In this document: positions 47,955 through 56,894 of the stretch, one piece after another | How the letters are laid out: each line of letters begins with the position of its first letter | Position numbering within the stretch: position 1 is the first letter of the stretch | Assembly: GCA_938038445.1 (NCBI GenBank) | Contig: CALHRZ010000012.1 | Span: 1-64,000 of the forward strand | Origin: an uncultured bacterium | GTDB taxonomy: Bacteria > Verrucomicrobiota > Kiritimatiellia > CAIKKV01 | DNA length: 64,000 nucleotides | Direction of reading: 5' to 3' | Made by a program: the position numbers and the translations under genes | Notes under the pieces: model-generated | What the model was told of the DNA's origin: nothing | What the model saw: only the letters and a program-made list of their open reading frames with translations | Databases searched by the model: none

Positions 47955-49946
47955 GTGCGGTCAAATAGCCGAAGGCTTCCCCTATCCTTCCCTCCCAAAG
48001 CCCGGTTCGGTCCTTTTCCGATTCTTTTGCTTCTTTCTGCCTGTGCCGCTCTCCGCGCCCTTCCCCAAGCCCCTCCCCCTCTTGCCCTGATCGAAGCCTC
48101 CCGTTCATTGCCCAACGACGCCGAACGACGCTTCGCCGCCCGGGCGTCGGACCGTCTGGCCACCTGGTTCGGCGAAGCCGGCCTTTCGGTCAGACGGCTA
48201 TCCGAAGAAGCGGCCGCCCGCGACGGAATTCCAAGCCGGATTGCTGTCCTCCCCTACAATCCATCCCTCTCCCCCGCTCTTCGAAAACAACTGGAATTTT
48301 TCTTTCAGAAAGGCGGGCGTCTCATTGTTTTCTATTCCAGCGATTCAGCTCTGGCCGAGCGGGCCGGGTTGCGGCTGGGACCCTACCTGAAAGCGGAGAC
48401 GCCCGGCCAATGGAGCGCGATCCGATTCACGCGCGATGCGCCTTCTCTCGTCCCCCCCCGCTTGGTTCAAAGTTCCGGAAATATCCGCCCGGCTTACCCC
48501 TTGGAAGGAAAGGGCCGCGTCATCGCCTGGTGGGAAGATGCAGAAGGACGCCTGCGTCCCGAACCGGCATGGGTCTTGACCGATCGCGCCGCTTGGATGT
48601 CTCACCTCCTCCTCGACGGCGATTCAATCTCCCGCTGTCGTCTGCTGATGGCGCTCGCCGTTCATTTCGATCCCCTTTTGCTTCCACTCGCCGGCCAACG
48701 CGCCCGTGATCGGGCCGGCGGGATCACCCCCTATGCAAACGGAACGCAACTTCTGAATGCCATTCGCCGACGCGCCCAGTTCCATCCCCTCTTGCGAAAA
48801 GAAATCGAAACCGTTGAAAGGGAAATGAGCCGTCTGCACGCCCTGGCGGAAACGGGAGACTGGTCAGCGTTAGTGTTGCAAGAATTTCGCCTGCAAGAAA
48901 AACTGGCGAAGCTCTATGGCGCTTCGCTCCCCTCCGCCCAAGGGGAGTTTCGCGCCGTCTGGAATCATTCCGGCCTGGGGGTCAGTGGCGGCACGAATAG
49001 CTGGGAACGCACAGCCGCCTTGCTGGCCGATCACGGATTCACGGCCGTCTTTCCCCATGTCGCATGGGCCGGACTGGCCCTCTACCCGAGCCGCCTCCTT
49101 CCCCAGTCCGACGCGGGCCGTGCTGTGGGCGATCCGCTGATGCAATGCCTGGCGGCATCCGCCCGACATAATCTGGCCGTCCATGCCTGGGTGTCCTGCT
49201 GGAACCTTGAAGGAGCGCCCCCCTCGCTTTTGGAACGCTTCAAAAGCCAAAACCGTCTCCAACAGGACGCAACCGGTCAAACGCTTCCCTGGCTCTGCCC
49301 TTCTCACCCCGATAATATCGAACACCAATTGGCCATTCTCGCCGAAATCGCAAAACAGTATCCCGTCGCAGGCGTCCACCTCGATTATATCCGCTTTCCC
49401 GGTTCCCATGCCTGTTTCTGCCCCACATGCCGACGCGCGTTCGAATCGTCCACAAAACAGCGGATACGGCACTGGCTTACGGATGTCCAACCCGGTGGCC
49501 CACTCGCCCCATCCTTTTCAGAATGGCGCGCTGAGCAGATCTCCCGTTTCGTCCGCCTCGCCCGCGATCGCCTCCATGCCGTTCGACCGTCCGCCACCCT
49601 TTCAGCCGCCGTTTACGGTTACTACCCTGGTTGTATCCAAAGTATGGGCCAGGACTGGGCCGCCTGGCTCCGGAACGGCTGGGTTTCCTTCGTCTGCCCG
49701 ATGAACTACGAACAGGACTTGGATCGCTTCAAACGCTATCTACAAACCCAATTGCCCCTTGCACCCCATCCCGGCCGCATCATCCCAGGCATCGGCGTAA
49801 CGGCCTCCACCTCCCGACTGAACCCGATCCAAACCCTCGACCAAATCGAAGCCGTACGGGCCGCCGGTGCCCCGGGCTTCATACTTTTCGACCTCAACCC
49901 CACGCTGGAAACAGAACTGTTCCCCATCCTTCGCGCTTTCCGCTAA
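47955..49946 (+). CDS. GHL10-type (DUF187/YngK-like) glycosyl hydrolase-like protein, probable lipoprotein
   Basis: GEFRAVWNHSGLGVSGGTNSWERTAALLADHGFTAVFPHVAWAGLALYPS; HAWVSCWN; VAGVHLDYIRFPG; LLLSAC lipobox. GTG start. Confidence 0.85.
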   Translation: MRSNSRRLPLSFPPKARFGPFPILLLLSACAALRALPQAPPPLALIEASRSLPNDAERRFAARASDRLATWFGEAGLSVRRLSEEAAARDGIPSRIAVLPYNPSLSPALRKQLEFFFQKGGRLIVFYSSDSALAERAGLRLGPYLKAETPGQWSAIRFTRDAPSLVPPRLVQSSGNIRPAYPLEGKGRVIAWWEDAEGRLRPEPAWVLTDRAAWMSHLLLDGDSISRCRLLMALAVHFDPLLLPLAGQRARDRAGGITPYANGTQLLNAIRRRAQFHPLLRKEIETVEREMSRLHALAETGDWSALVLQEFRLQEKLAKLYGASLPSAQGEFRAVWNHSGLGVSGGTNSWERTAALLADHGFTAVFPHVAWAGLALYPSRLLPQSDAGRAVGDPLMQCLAASARHNLAVHAWVSCWNLEGAPPSLLERFKSQNRLQQDATGQTLPWLCPSHPDNIEHQLAILAEIAKQYPVAGVHLDYIRFPGSHACFCPTCRRAFESSTKQRIRHWLTDVQPGGPLAPSFSEWRAEQISRFVRLARDRLHAVRPSATLSAAVYGYYPGCIQSMGQDWAAWLRNGWVSFVCPMNYEQDLDRFKRYLQTQLPLAPHPGRIIPGIGVTASTSRLNPIQTLDQIEAVRAAGAPGFILFDLNPTLETELFPILRAFR

Positions 49947-50111
49947 AAAGAAGGCCCCCCCGTGGGTATACCCTTAGCGGGAGAAAAATGGAACGCGAAC
50001 TCCGTCGTTTTGCTTCTCCCCGGCCGGTGATTTCCCTTTCGGTTTACAAATCCTATTGCTTTTTCCATCGCTCCACTCTATAGGAAACAGGTCCCGACAT
50101 GAGCCCTACCC

Positions 50112-51668
50112 GTGGAAAGTGTGGATATGACTGATTCCGATTCCGTTATCCCAAAACCGCTACTGGAAGAAGCACGGGCCGTCGCCCTTTTGACCGGCCA
50201 CCGCATTCAAATCGTTATCCCTTCCATCCTCCAGCCTGACGAGCCTTTTTCCGCCCGCATCAGCGTCGTCCAGCGGGACGGCCTTCCACCCACCTGCTTC
50301 CCCCATACCCTCCAGTTCGAATCCATGCCGAACGTGGCCGGCCTTCCCTCCCGCTATGCCTTTGATCCCGCGTCTCCCGTCGGTGAGATCCAGGGACTCA
50401 CCGCGCGAAAAGCCGGGGTTGTCCGGATCGTCGCTTCCGTGGAAACGGCGCCAAATCGCGGTGTGCCCACACTCGTCTTTTCCAATCCTGCCTGGGTTCT
50501 CCCCGATCCCCCTGCCCGCCTCTACTGGGGCGACCTCCATATCCATACGCACTTCTCGAATTGCAGCAGCTGGCGTTGCCTGGACCCCGAGTGGGCTTAC
50601 CGCTATGCCCGCAACGTTTCGTTCCTCGACTTTGCCGCCGCTGCCGACCACCTCCGCGGCATCGCATCAAATCCCGCCCGCTGGACTCGCCTCCAAGAGA
50701 TGGCAAGGCGGTTCAACCAACCCGGCCGCTTCGTCGCCTTCCTCGCCTTCGAAAGTTCTCATGCCCAGGGATTCGGCGGCGATAACAACGCCTATTTTCT
50801 CCACGACGACGCCTCTTTCTTCTGGCTCGATCGGGACGATATGCGCGGAATCGCCCCCGCCGTCCCACTGGAAACCCTCTGGTCCGCCATGAAGGCCAAC
50901 GGCTCTCCTTTCTTTACTGTCCCTCACCATACCGGTCGGGCCGCCAAATTCCGCGCTTGGAACGAACCCCGCTATGACCCGTTGCGGGAACCCCTCTTTG
51001 AAATCTTTTCCAGTTGGGGCTCTTCAGAAATGCGATGGTCTCGCTACCCCATCAGCGGCGGGAATAATGACGCCCCCTCCTACTTCGTGGACGCACTCAA
51101 AGCCGGCGCTCGCTTCGGCGTCGTCGCGTCGAGCGACGACCACGCCACCCTCCCCGGCGCCATTCACGCCTTCCGAGTCAATCCCTTCGGCCCCGTCTGG
51201 CCCCAGGGCAGCGCCCACAAAGGCCTCGCCGCCGTCTGGGCTCCCGCCCTCACTCGGGGTTCTCTTTTCGACGCCCTTCGCCACCGATCCACGTTCGCAA
51301 CCACCCACTACCGCACACCGCTCGAATTGCAAATCGGCGATGCTCGAATGGGAGAAGAGTTGACAACGGACGACGCCCTCCGGCATCGGCGAACCATTCG
51401 CCTCCGTTTTACACTCGACAACAACATCCCCGCGGCAACGCTCACCCTCGTCCGCAATGGAGAGCCGTTCGCACGGCAGAATTTTCGGGGCGCGGCCCTC
51501 GCCGAGTCCATTTGCGAAGCCGTCTTCGAGGACACCGACGATCTGGAAACCATCGCCCTCCGCAACACCCCCTATCATCCCGACCCTTTTGTCGTGTACT
51601 ACCTTCGGTTGGAGGATGCCCACGGCGGCACCGCGTGGTCCAGCCCCATCTGGCTCGATTTGCCCTAA
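50112..51668 (+). CDS. DUF3604 / PHP-like domain protein
   Basis: RLYWGDLHIHTHFSNCSSWRCLDPEWAYRYARNVSFLDFAAAADH; PHHTGR; GVVASSDDH. Start 50112 or 50127. Confidence 0.83.
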   Translation: MESVDMTDSDSVIPKPLLEEARAVALLTGHRIQIVIPSILQPDEPFSARISVVQRDGLPPTCFPHTLQFESMPNVAGLPSRYAFDPASPVGEIQGLTARKAGVVRIVASVETAPNRGVPTLVFSNPAWVLPDPPARLYWGDLHIHTHFSNCSSWRCLDPEWAYRYARNVSFLDFAAAADHLRGIASNPARWTRLQEMARRFNQPGRFVAFLAFESSHAQGFGGDNNAYFLHDDASFFWLDRDDMRGIAPAVPLETLWSAMKANGSPFFTVPHHTGRAAKFRAWNEPRYDPLREPLFEIFSSWGSSEMRWSRYPISGGNNDAPSYFVDALKAGARFGVVASSDDHATLPGAIHAFRVNPFGPVWPQGSAHKGLAAVWAPALTRGSLFDALRHRSTFATTHYRTPLELQIGDARMGEELTTDDALRHRRTIRLRFTLDNNIPAATLTLVRNGEPFARQNFRGAALAESICEAVFEDTDDLETIALRNTPYHPDPFVVYYLRLEDAHGGTAWSSPIWLDLP

Positions 51669-51751
51669 CCTCCCATGCCTCATCCCCTCCCCACAAGGGA
51701 GACGACGGAATTTCGCTTGTCAGCTCCATTGGGAAAAAATAGATTGATTCC

Positions 51752-52018
51752 ATGAAACGACGTGTTTTGGTCGTGCTCATTCTTCGCCTCATCCCGCTCT
51801 TCGCGAGCCTCCCCGTCGGCTGTTCCCCTCAATCCTCTTCTCCCTCCACCCCCCAAACCAATGCGCCTCCCGCTCGCTCAGCCGTCGTGGATGTAATCAC
51901 CCAGCGGGCAACGGTTGAAGCGGGGCTCCGCGCCCGCGACCGCATCCGGGAATTGGATGCCGCCCAACGACAGAAAATCAATACGGTCCTCGAACCCGAG
52001 GATTCCGGAGAACATTGA
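51752..52018 (+). CDS. Small putative lipoprotein
   Basis: MKRRVLVVLILRLIPLFASLPVGCS lipobox-like; 88 aa, followed directly by the next gene. Confidence 0.6.
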   Translation: MKRRVLVVLILRLIPLFASLPVGCSPQSSSPSTPQTNAPPARSAVVDVITQRATVEAGLRARDRIRELDAAQRQKINTVLEPEDSGEH

Positions 52019-52019
52019 A

Positions 52020-52694
52020 ATGGCCGATATCACCCTCCCTTGCGAACGGTGCGGCGCTCACACAACCGTTTCTGAATATGCCGATCCCGCCGGTCTGCAC
52101 TGCGCCAAATGCGGCGCGCCTCTAACCCTGCCCACCCGCGCCTCGCAACGGAAGGCGGAAGACCTGCTGCCGGAAAATCTCCGGAAAGCTCGCCAAGACG
52201 CAGAAGAACGCGCCCGCCAAAATCCCAACCCGCCCCCCTCCTTCCGCGAGGTTCTAGCCCGGGTCCACCGGCCTCGTATCCGTCGCTCCCGCTTCCTCAT
52301 CTTTCGCGATACGATCATCGCGCTCCTTCTCTTTCTCGCCCTCGGAAGCGCACTCGCCTATCTGCGGTATGGCGACGGGCTTGCGCGGTGGCTCCCCGAA
52401 ATCCCGCTCGAACAGTTCAAGCTCTATGGCGCCGGCGCGCTCCTCTTCTTCCACGTCGTCATCGTCATTGACGCTTTGACGCAGGATTTCCTCACCGGTT
52501 TGTTCTGTTTCCTCATCCCAGGCTTCTCGCTCTATTACCTATTCTCGGAAAGCGACTCGTTTGTGCTCCGAGCCGTCGTCGGCGCGCTCTTGGTGGCCTT
52601 CGGGTGGGACTTCATCCTGCTCGCCTACCAACTCGGGCTCCAGTTCTTCAATGCCGTCAACGAATGGCTGGCACGCGGCGGCGACTGGAAATAA
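52020..52694 (+). CDS. Membrane protein with N-terminal zinc ribbon
   Basis: CERCGAHTTVSEYADPAGLHCAKCGAPL (CxxC...CxxC), several TM segments. Confidence 0.72.
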   Translation: MADITLPCERCGAHTTVSEYADPAGLHCAKCGAPLTLPTRASQRKAEDLLPENLRKARQDAEERARQNPNPPPSFREVLARVHRPRIRRSRFLIFRDTIIALLLFLALGSALAYLRYGDGLARWLPEIPLEQFKLYGAGALLFFHVVIVIDALTQDFLTGLFCFLIPGFSLYYLFSESDSFVLRAVVGALLVAFGWDFILLAYQLGLQFFNAVNEWLARGGDWK

Positions 52695-52703
52695 AAGCCG
52701 TGT

Positions 52704-53345
52704 TCACCGTCGGGCCGAAAAACCCTCGATCCACCGGACAATCCGCTGCCCCACTTCCCGCTTGCTCATCAACGGCAACTGTTCCACCCCCTCAGCCGTA
52801 ACAAAGAGCACCTGATTGGTCTCAACTTCGAATCCGGCGCCCGGAGCCGTCACATCATTCGCCACCACCAAATCCAGATTCTTCTCGCGCCGTTTCCGCT
52901 CCGCCTCCCGCGCCAGATGGCGGCTTCCGGTCTCCGCCGCGAACCCCACCATAATCCGATCGCCCTTCCGACCCGCAACGGCCGAAAGAATATCCACCGT
53001 TCGGGTCAGCCGGATCAGGGGAAGGGCGCCGTTCTTCTTGATTTTGAGGCGTCGCGGCCGTACCGGCCTCCAGTCCGCCACAGCCGCGGACATCACAAGC
53101 GCATCAGCCCATTCGAGATGCCCCTCGACCGCTTCCAGCATCTCCCGCGCCGTCGTCACCAGCACAAGGCGAACCCCCGCAGGCGGGGAAATCGCCGCCG
53201 GACCCGAGATCAGCGCCACCTCATGCCCCCGCTGGAGTGCCGCCTCGGCAACGGCATAGCCCATCCGGCCCGAAGACCGATTGCTGATGTATCGCACGGG
53301 ATCAATCGGCTCGCGTGTCGGCCCCGCCGTCACCAAAATCTTCAT
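52704..53345 (-). CDS. coaB: Stand-alone phosphopantothenate--cysteine ligase (CoaB domain only)
   Basis: MKILVTAGPTREPIDPVRYISNRSSGRMGYAVAEAALQRGHEVALISGPAAI; MVGFAAET; VANDVT. Confidence 0.9.
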   Translation of the reverse strand: MKILVTAGPTREPIDPVRYISNRSSGRMGYAVAEAALQRGHEVALISGPAAISPPAGVRLVLVTTAREMLEAVEGHLEWADALVMSAAVADWRPVRPRRLKIKKNGALPLIRLTRTVDILSAVAGRKGDRIMVGFAAETGSRHLAREAERKRREKNLDLVVANDVTAPGAGFEVETNQVLFVTAEGVEQLPLMSKREVGQRIVRWIEGFSARR

Positions 53346-54259
53346 CGCCCTTCTCCGGGTGCCGCAAAGGAGCCCTTCTCATCCTGCGCCCGAATTTTCT
53401 CACGTACCGCGTCCTCCGCCTCCCTCCAGATCATCTGAATCGTCTCATCCCGAAACTCATACGTCCGGTCTTCAAACCGCGTCGTTTCCAAACGGTCAAA
53501 CAGCCGCTGCCGCGCCGCCTCGAGGTCCTTCCCATAAATATGAAAGGAATCCGCCTGCCAATTCAAACGGGCCAGCCGCACTTCGCGCCCCGTCCGTGTA
53601 TGCAGCCCGGCCGCCATCACGTCGCGATTGAATATTGTGAGGCCAAACACGTTCATAAAATGGGCTCCCCATGCGTCGTTGCTCCGAAACCGAACGTTGC
53701 AGTTCAAGTGCCACACCCCCGACTCGTCTTCCAGGATCCGATACCAGAGCGATTGAAGACAAGGAGGATCGTAACAGGTGAGGTCAAGGTTCGGCATCCA
53801 AGTGATCATCTGCGCCTGACGGGTAAACGGTTGCGCGGCCAGCTTGTCCAGTACGGCCTCAATCTGATTGACCCGAACCGCACCCATCGCACGGGAGACG
53901 CCCTCATGAAGCTCCCGCCATGTCCCCCACGCCGCCAACCGCCCATGATACGTGTACTCCCAGCGCGTGTCGGCGGGATCGTTCATGTTCTTGACCCAGT
54001 GGTCCTTGGCCCCTTGAAGTTCCATCACGTATTCCCGTAAATCCTCGATGCCTCCCGGAAACGCCTTGTGAATCATCGGCTCGGACAACGGATCGAGAAC
54101 GGTGATGTTCATCGTGGCATCCAAGCTCGGCGGATCGCCCGGTCGGTCGTATTGGGTCCGAAAGGAAATCCCCTCGCGATAGAGAAGAAACAGTGCCCGT
54201 TCGTACGCCTCGGCCAGGGACCGCCCCGCCGCATGCAAAACCGGAATGTTCAAAGCCAT
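53342..54259 (-). CDS. Thymidylate-synthase-fold protein, possibly archaeal/methanogen-type ThyA-like
   Basis: DPPCLQSLWYRI (catalytic PPC), CNVRFRSNDAWGAHFMNVFGL (cf. YQRSxDxxLGxPFNIA), DSFHIYGKDLEAARQRL (cf. DxHxYxxH). Confidence 0.65.
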   Translation of the reverse strand: MALNIPVLHAAGRSLAEAYERALFLLYREGISFRTQYDRPGDPPSLDATMNITVLDPLSEPMIHKAFPGGIEDLREYVMELQGAKDHWVKNMNDPADTRWEYTYHGRLAAWGTWRELHEGVSRAMGAVRVNQIEAVLDKLAAQPFTRQAQMITWMPNLDLTCYDPPCLQSLWYRILEDESGVWHLNCNVRFRSNDAWGAHFMNVFGLTIFNRDVMAAGLHTRTGREVRLARLNWQADSFHIYGKDLEAARQRLFDRLETTRFEDRTYEFRDETIQMIWREAEDAVREKIRAQDEKGSFAAPGEGR

Positions 54260-54276
54260 GAAACACCCCCTCAAGA

Positions 54277-55029
54277 CTAGAGATAAAAAATTCGATCGGC
54301 ATTCTCCCGAAGCCGAGCCGCGTTGTAGCAATCGCCCCCATCCAAATTGGCACTCATGAACACGGGGGGAGGAATCCCTGCCGCTGCAAGACGCGCCGCC
54401 GTTTCTGCCACCAACGCATTCGCGATGGCTATCCCGCCGATCGAAGAGAGCGGCCCCACCCGCACCGGCGATCCCGCAATCTCCACAGCCGCATCCCCAT
54501 ATGGCGCGCCGTTGTCCAGCACCAATTCGCAGACCTCCCCCAGCTTCTTTCCCGTCGGGTGCCGACTCCGTACGCCGCCACTGTACGCCCGGGACGTGAT
54601 CGCAATCGTCCGCATCCCCTTCCGCACGGCCGCAAGCGCCATGTCAATCGCCACCGCATTCCGCCCCGACGTGGAAACGACGATCAGTCCATCGCCCTCT
54701 GCCGCCGGCGTGCCATTCAATAACTCCTCTCCCAACCCCGGCAACCGCTCGATCCGCGACGTCATCGTGAGCGGGCGCACCGAAAGATTCATCCCGTGGG
54801 GATAAATCGGATTGATCAGCATCAACCCGCCCGTCCGATAAACCATCTCCTCCACCACCATGAAGGAATGGGTTGCACCGAAGGCGAAGAGGCGTCCGCC
54901 GGCTCGAATGATCGAAACCAGAAGATCCGCCCCACGCCCGATCGCTTCGCGCTCCTGTTCCGCCAGCCGCTGTATCAGCGTCTGCACCTCCCGAAAATAG
55001 GCTTCGGAGGACATCGTCCCTTCTCCCAT
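54277..55029 (-). CDS. SIS-domain protein, UPF0309-like
   Basis: LLVSIIRAGGRLFAFGATHSFMVVEEMVYRTGGLMLINPIYPHGM; DGLIVVSTSGRNAVAIDMALAAVRKGMRTIAITS. Confidence 0.85.
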   Translation of the reverse strand: MGEGTMSSEAYFREVQTLIQRLAEQEREAIGRGADLLVSIIRAGGRLFAFGATHSFMVVEEMVYRTGGLMLINPIYPHGMNLSVRPLTMTSRIERLPGLGEELLNGTPAAEGDGLIVVSTSGRNAVAIDMALAAVRKGMRTIAITSRAYSGGVRSRHPTGKKLGEVCELVLDNGAPYGDAAVEIAGSPVRVGPLSSIGGIAIANALVAETAARLAAAGIPPPVFMSANLDGGDCYNAARLRENADRIFYL

Positions 55030-55030
55030 T

Positions 55031-55777
55031 TCAGTAGCCTAACTGATGATAGCGCGCCTTGGCCTTTTCATACCACTCTCTTCCTTCCGGCCGATTGAGG
55101 CTCATAAATACCGAAGCCGGACACCCTCGCGCCGCCATCCGTTCCATGGCCCGCCCCCAAATCATCCACCCCGCCATTACCGCCGAAACGCCGGAAAGAG
55201 GCAACAGATCGATCGAGTACCCTTCGATCGCGACCGCCGCGTCGCCATAAGGTACCCCCAAATCAATCACCACATCGGAAACCTCGGCAAGTTTCAGCCC
55301 CGAAGGGTGAAGACTCTCCACCCGCTGCGTGTAGGCGAGAGAGGTAAACCCAATGACCTTCGCCCCAATCTCCCGGCAGACCAACGCCAGTTCCACCGGT
55401 TTCCGATTCCGGCCTGAGACCGATCCAACCGCCACCACATCGCCTGCGCGCATGCGGCTGCACCGAACCGCCACCCGGACCCCCTCGAGTTCCAAATCCG
55501 CCCCCGCCCCACCGCCCGGCTGTTTCGCCCGGCAGTCCGGCACCGGATCCCGAACACTCAACGACCAGGAAAAAGGCTGCAAAAAAGCCGGCCCGCCCGC
55601 CCGATTGAGAAAATCCTGCTCGTTGCCATGCCCAATGGACGCGCAGAAAACCACCCCGCCGTTTGCCACGCTTGCGTCCACCAGCGCGGCCGCACGCTCG
55701 ATGGCCTCCCGTTGGTTTGCGCAAAGATGTTCGATCAGACCTCGAACCGCTTCCCCATAACGATCCACGACGGTCAT
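55031..55777 (-). CDS. SIS-domain protein (paralogue of the adjacent gene)
   Basis: GGVVFCASIGHGNEQDFLNRAGG; DVVAVGSVSGRNRKPVELALVCREIGAKVIGFTSLAYTQRV. Confidence 0.83.
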   Translation of the reverse strand: MTVVDRYGEAVRGLIEHLCANQREAIERAAALVDASVANGGVVFCASIGHGNEQDFLNRAGGPAFLQPFSWSLSVRDPVPDCRAKQPGGGAGADLELEGVRVAVRCSRMRAGDVVAVGSVSGRNRKPVELALVCREIGAKVIGFTSLAYTQRVESLHPSGLKLAEVSDVVIDLGVPYGDAAVAIEGYSIDLLPLSGVSAVMAGWMIWGRAMERMAARGCPASVFMSLNRPEGREWYEKAKARYHQLGY

Positions 55778-56751
55778 AACACTTCCTTCAGTTCAAAGCG
55801 AAATCTCTGCCGAATCCTTGCGACTTCTTCAGGTGAAACCCCCAATTCGTGTTGCATCACATGAAGAATTTGCCCCGCAACCTGCCTCAGCGAACACCGC
55901 CTCGGAATCAGATTGGGCGAAAGCGTTTTGAGCCGCGAAACGAGCCGATTCCAGTACACGTTGGAACGGATGACGACGCTCCCCGATCCGACAACCGGCA
56001 GAGAAACATCGCACGCTTCGGCCCGTTCCACCAGATCGGCAACCGTTTCGGCCAAATCGTCCGCCGCTCGTTCCAGAATCGACGCGGCGATGACATCACC
56101 CAAAACCGCCGCCCGGTCGGCCACCCGAGCAAACCGGGCCACAGCAGTTCGATCGGCCATGTTGCGAAGCCCAAACGAAACCAAATATGAAGAAAACTGT
56201 TCCCGCTCGCCTCGATAGTTCAGTTCCGCTGCCACAGCTTCCGTCAGCCGGGTGGCATGGCGGGGCGCTTCGTTCGCACGAATGGCCGCCCGCAGCGCCT
56301 CGCGGCCAATTGCATAACCGCTGCCGCGATCCCCCAACAGCGGACCATATCCGTCACTGTGCCAATGCCGGCCGTTCCAACGCAGATGGGCAAACGCCCC
56401 TGTTCCGGCCACCGCTACAACCCCATCTGCAATGCCTTCCGCAGCCAAAACCGCATCCGATTCGGGTATGTTCAAAAGGGAAACGGATCGCGCTTTGAGC
56501 AGGTTCCTCGACAAAAAAAAGAAAACCCCCGCCGAGGATGTCAAATGCAGAAGCTCAAACTCCCCTTTCCATTCCTTCATCACGCTTCCAATGGCCTGAT
56601 GGATGGTTTCGGGAACCCGTCCGCTTCCGTGGGTTTTCCCGTTGCCGGGTTCCGGTTCAATCAACGCCTGAGCAAGAATCGTCCCGGCCTTGTCCGCAAG
56701 AACCGCTTCGCATTTTGTCCCGCCGCTGTCAATCGCCAGTATGCCGTCCAT
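55774..56751 (-). CDS. N-acetylglucosamine kinase-like / BadF-BadG family ATPase
   Basis: MDGILAIDSGGTKCEAVLADKAG; VVAVAGTGAFAHLRWNGRHWHSDGYGPLLGDRGSGYAIGREALRAAI. Confidence 0.88.
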   Translation of the reverse strand: MDGILAIDSGGTKCEAVLADKAGTILAQALIEPEPGNGKTHGSGRVPETIHQAIGSVMKEWKGEFELLHLTSSAGVFFFLSRNLLKARSVSLLNIPESDAVLAAEGIADGVVAVAGTGAFAHLRWNGRHWHSDGYGPLLGDRGSGYAIGREALRAAIRANEAPRHATRLTEAVAAELNYRGEREQFSSYLVSFGLRNMADRTAVARFARVADRAAVLGDVIAASILERAADDLAETVADLVERAEACDVSLPVVGSGSVVIRSNVYWNRLVSRLKTLSPNLIPRRCSLRQVAGQILHVMQHELGVSPEEVARIRQRFRFELKEVL

Positions 56752-56793
56752 ACCGTGCTCGCTTTCCACATCCTTGTCCTTCGCCGACTTCTG

Positions 56794-56821
56794 AAAGAGA
56801 AAAGGCGACCTCCCGGTCGCC
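56794..56821 (-). terminator. Intrinsic terminator for the 1203-aa gene
   Basis: Minus strand GGCGACC-GGGA-GGTCGCC followed by TTTTCTCTTTC. Confidence 0.75.
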
Positions 56822-56894
56822 CTTGAACTCAAAACCGCGTGTCACTATGACACTTCGCCCGCCACACGTCAAGCCCACCCCCATCGGGCGAGGT

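Noticed and set aside
49930-49985. Hairpin CGCTAA...GGGTATACCC...TTAGCG after the GHL10 gene as a terminator
   Set aside because: Short interrupted stems and no T-tract on either strand; not convincing.
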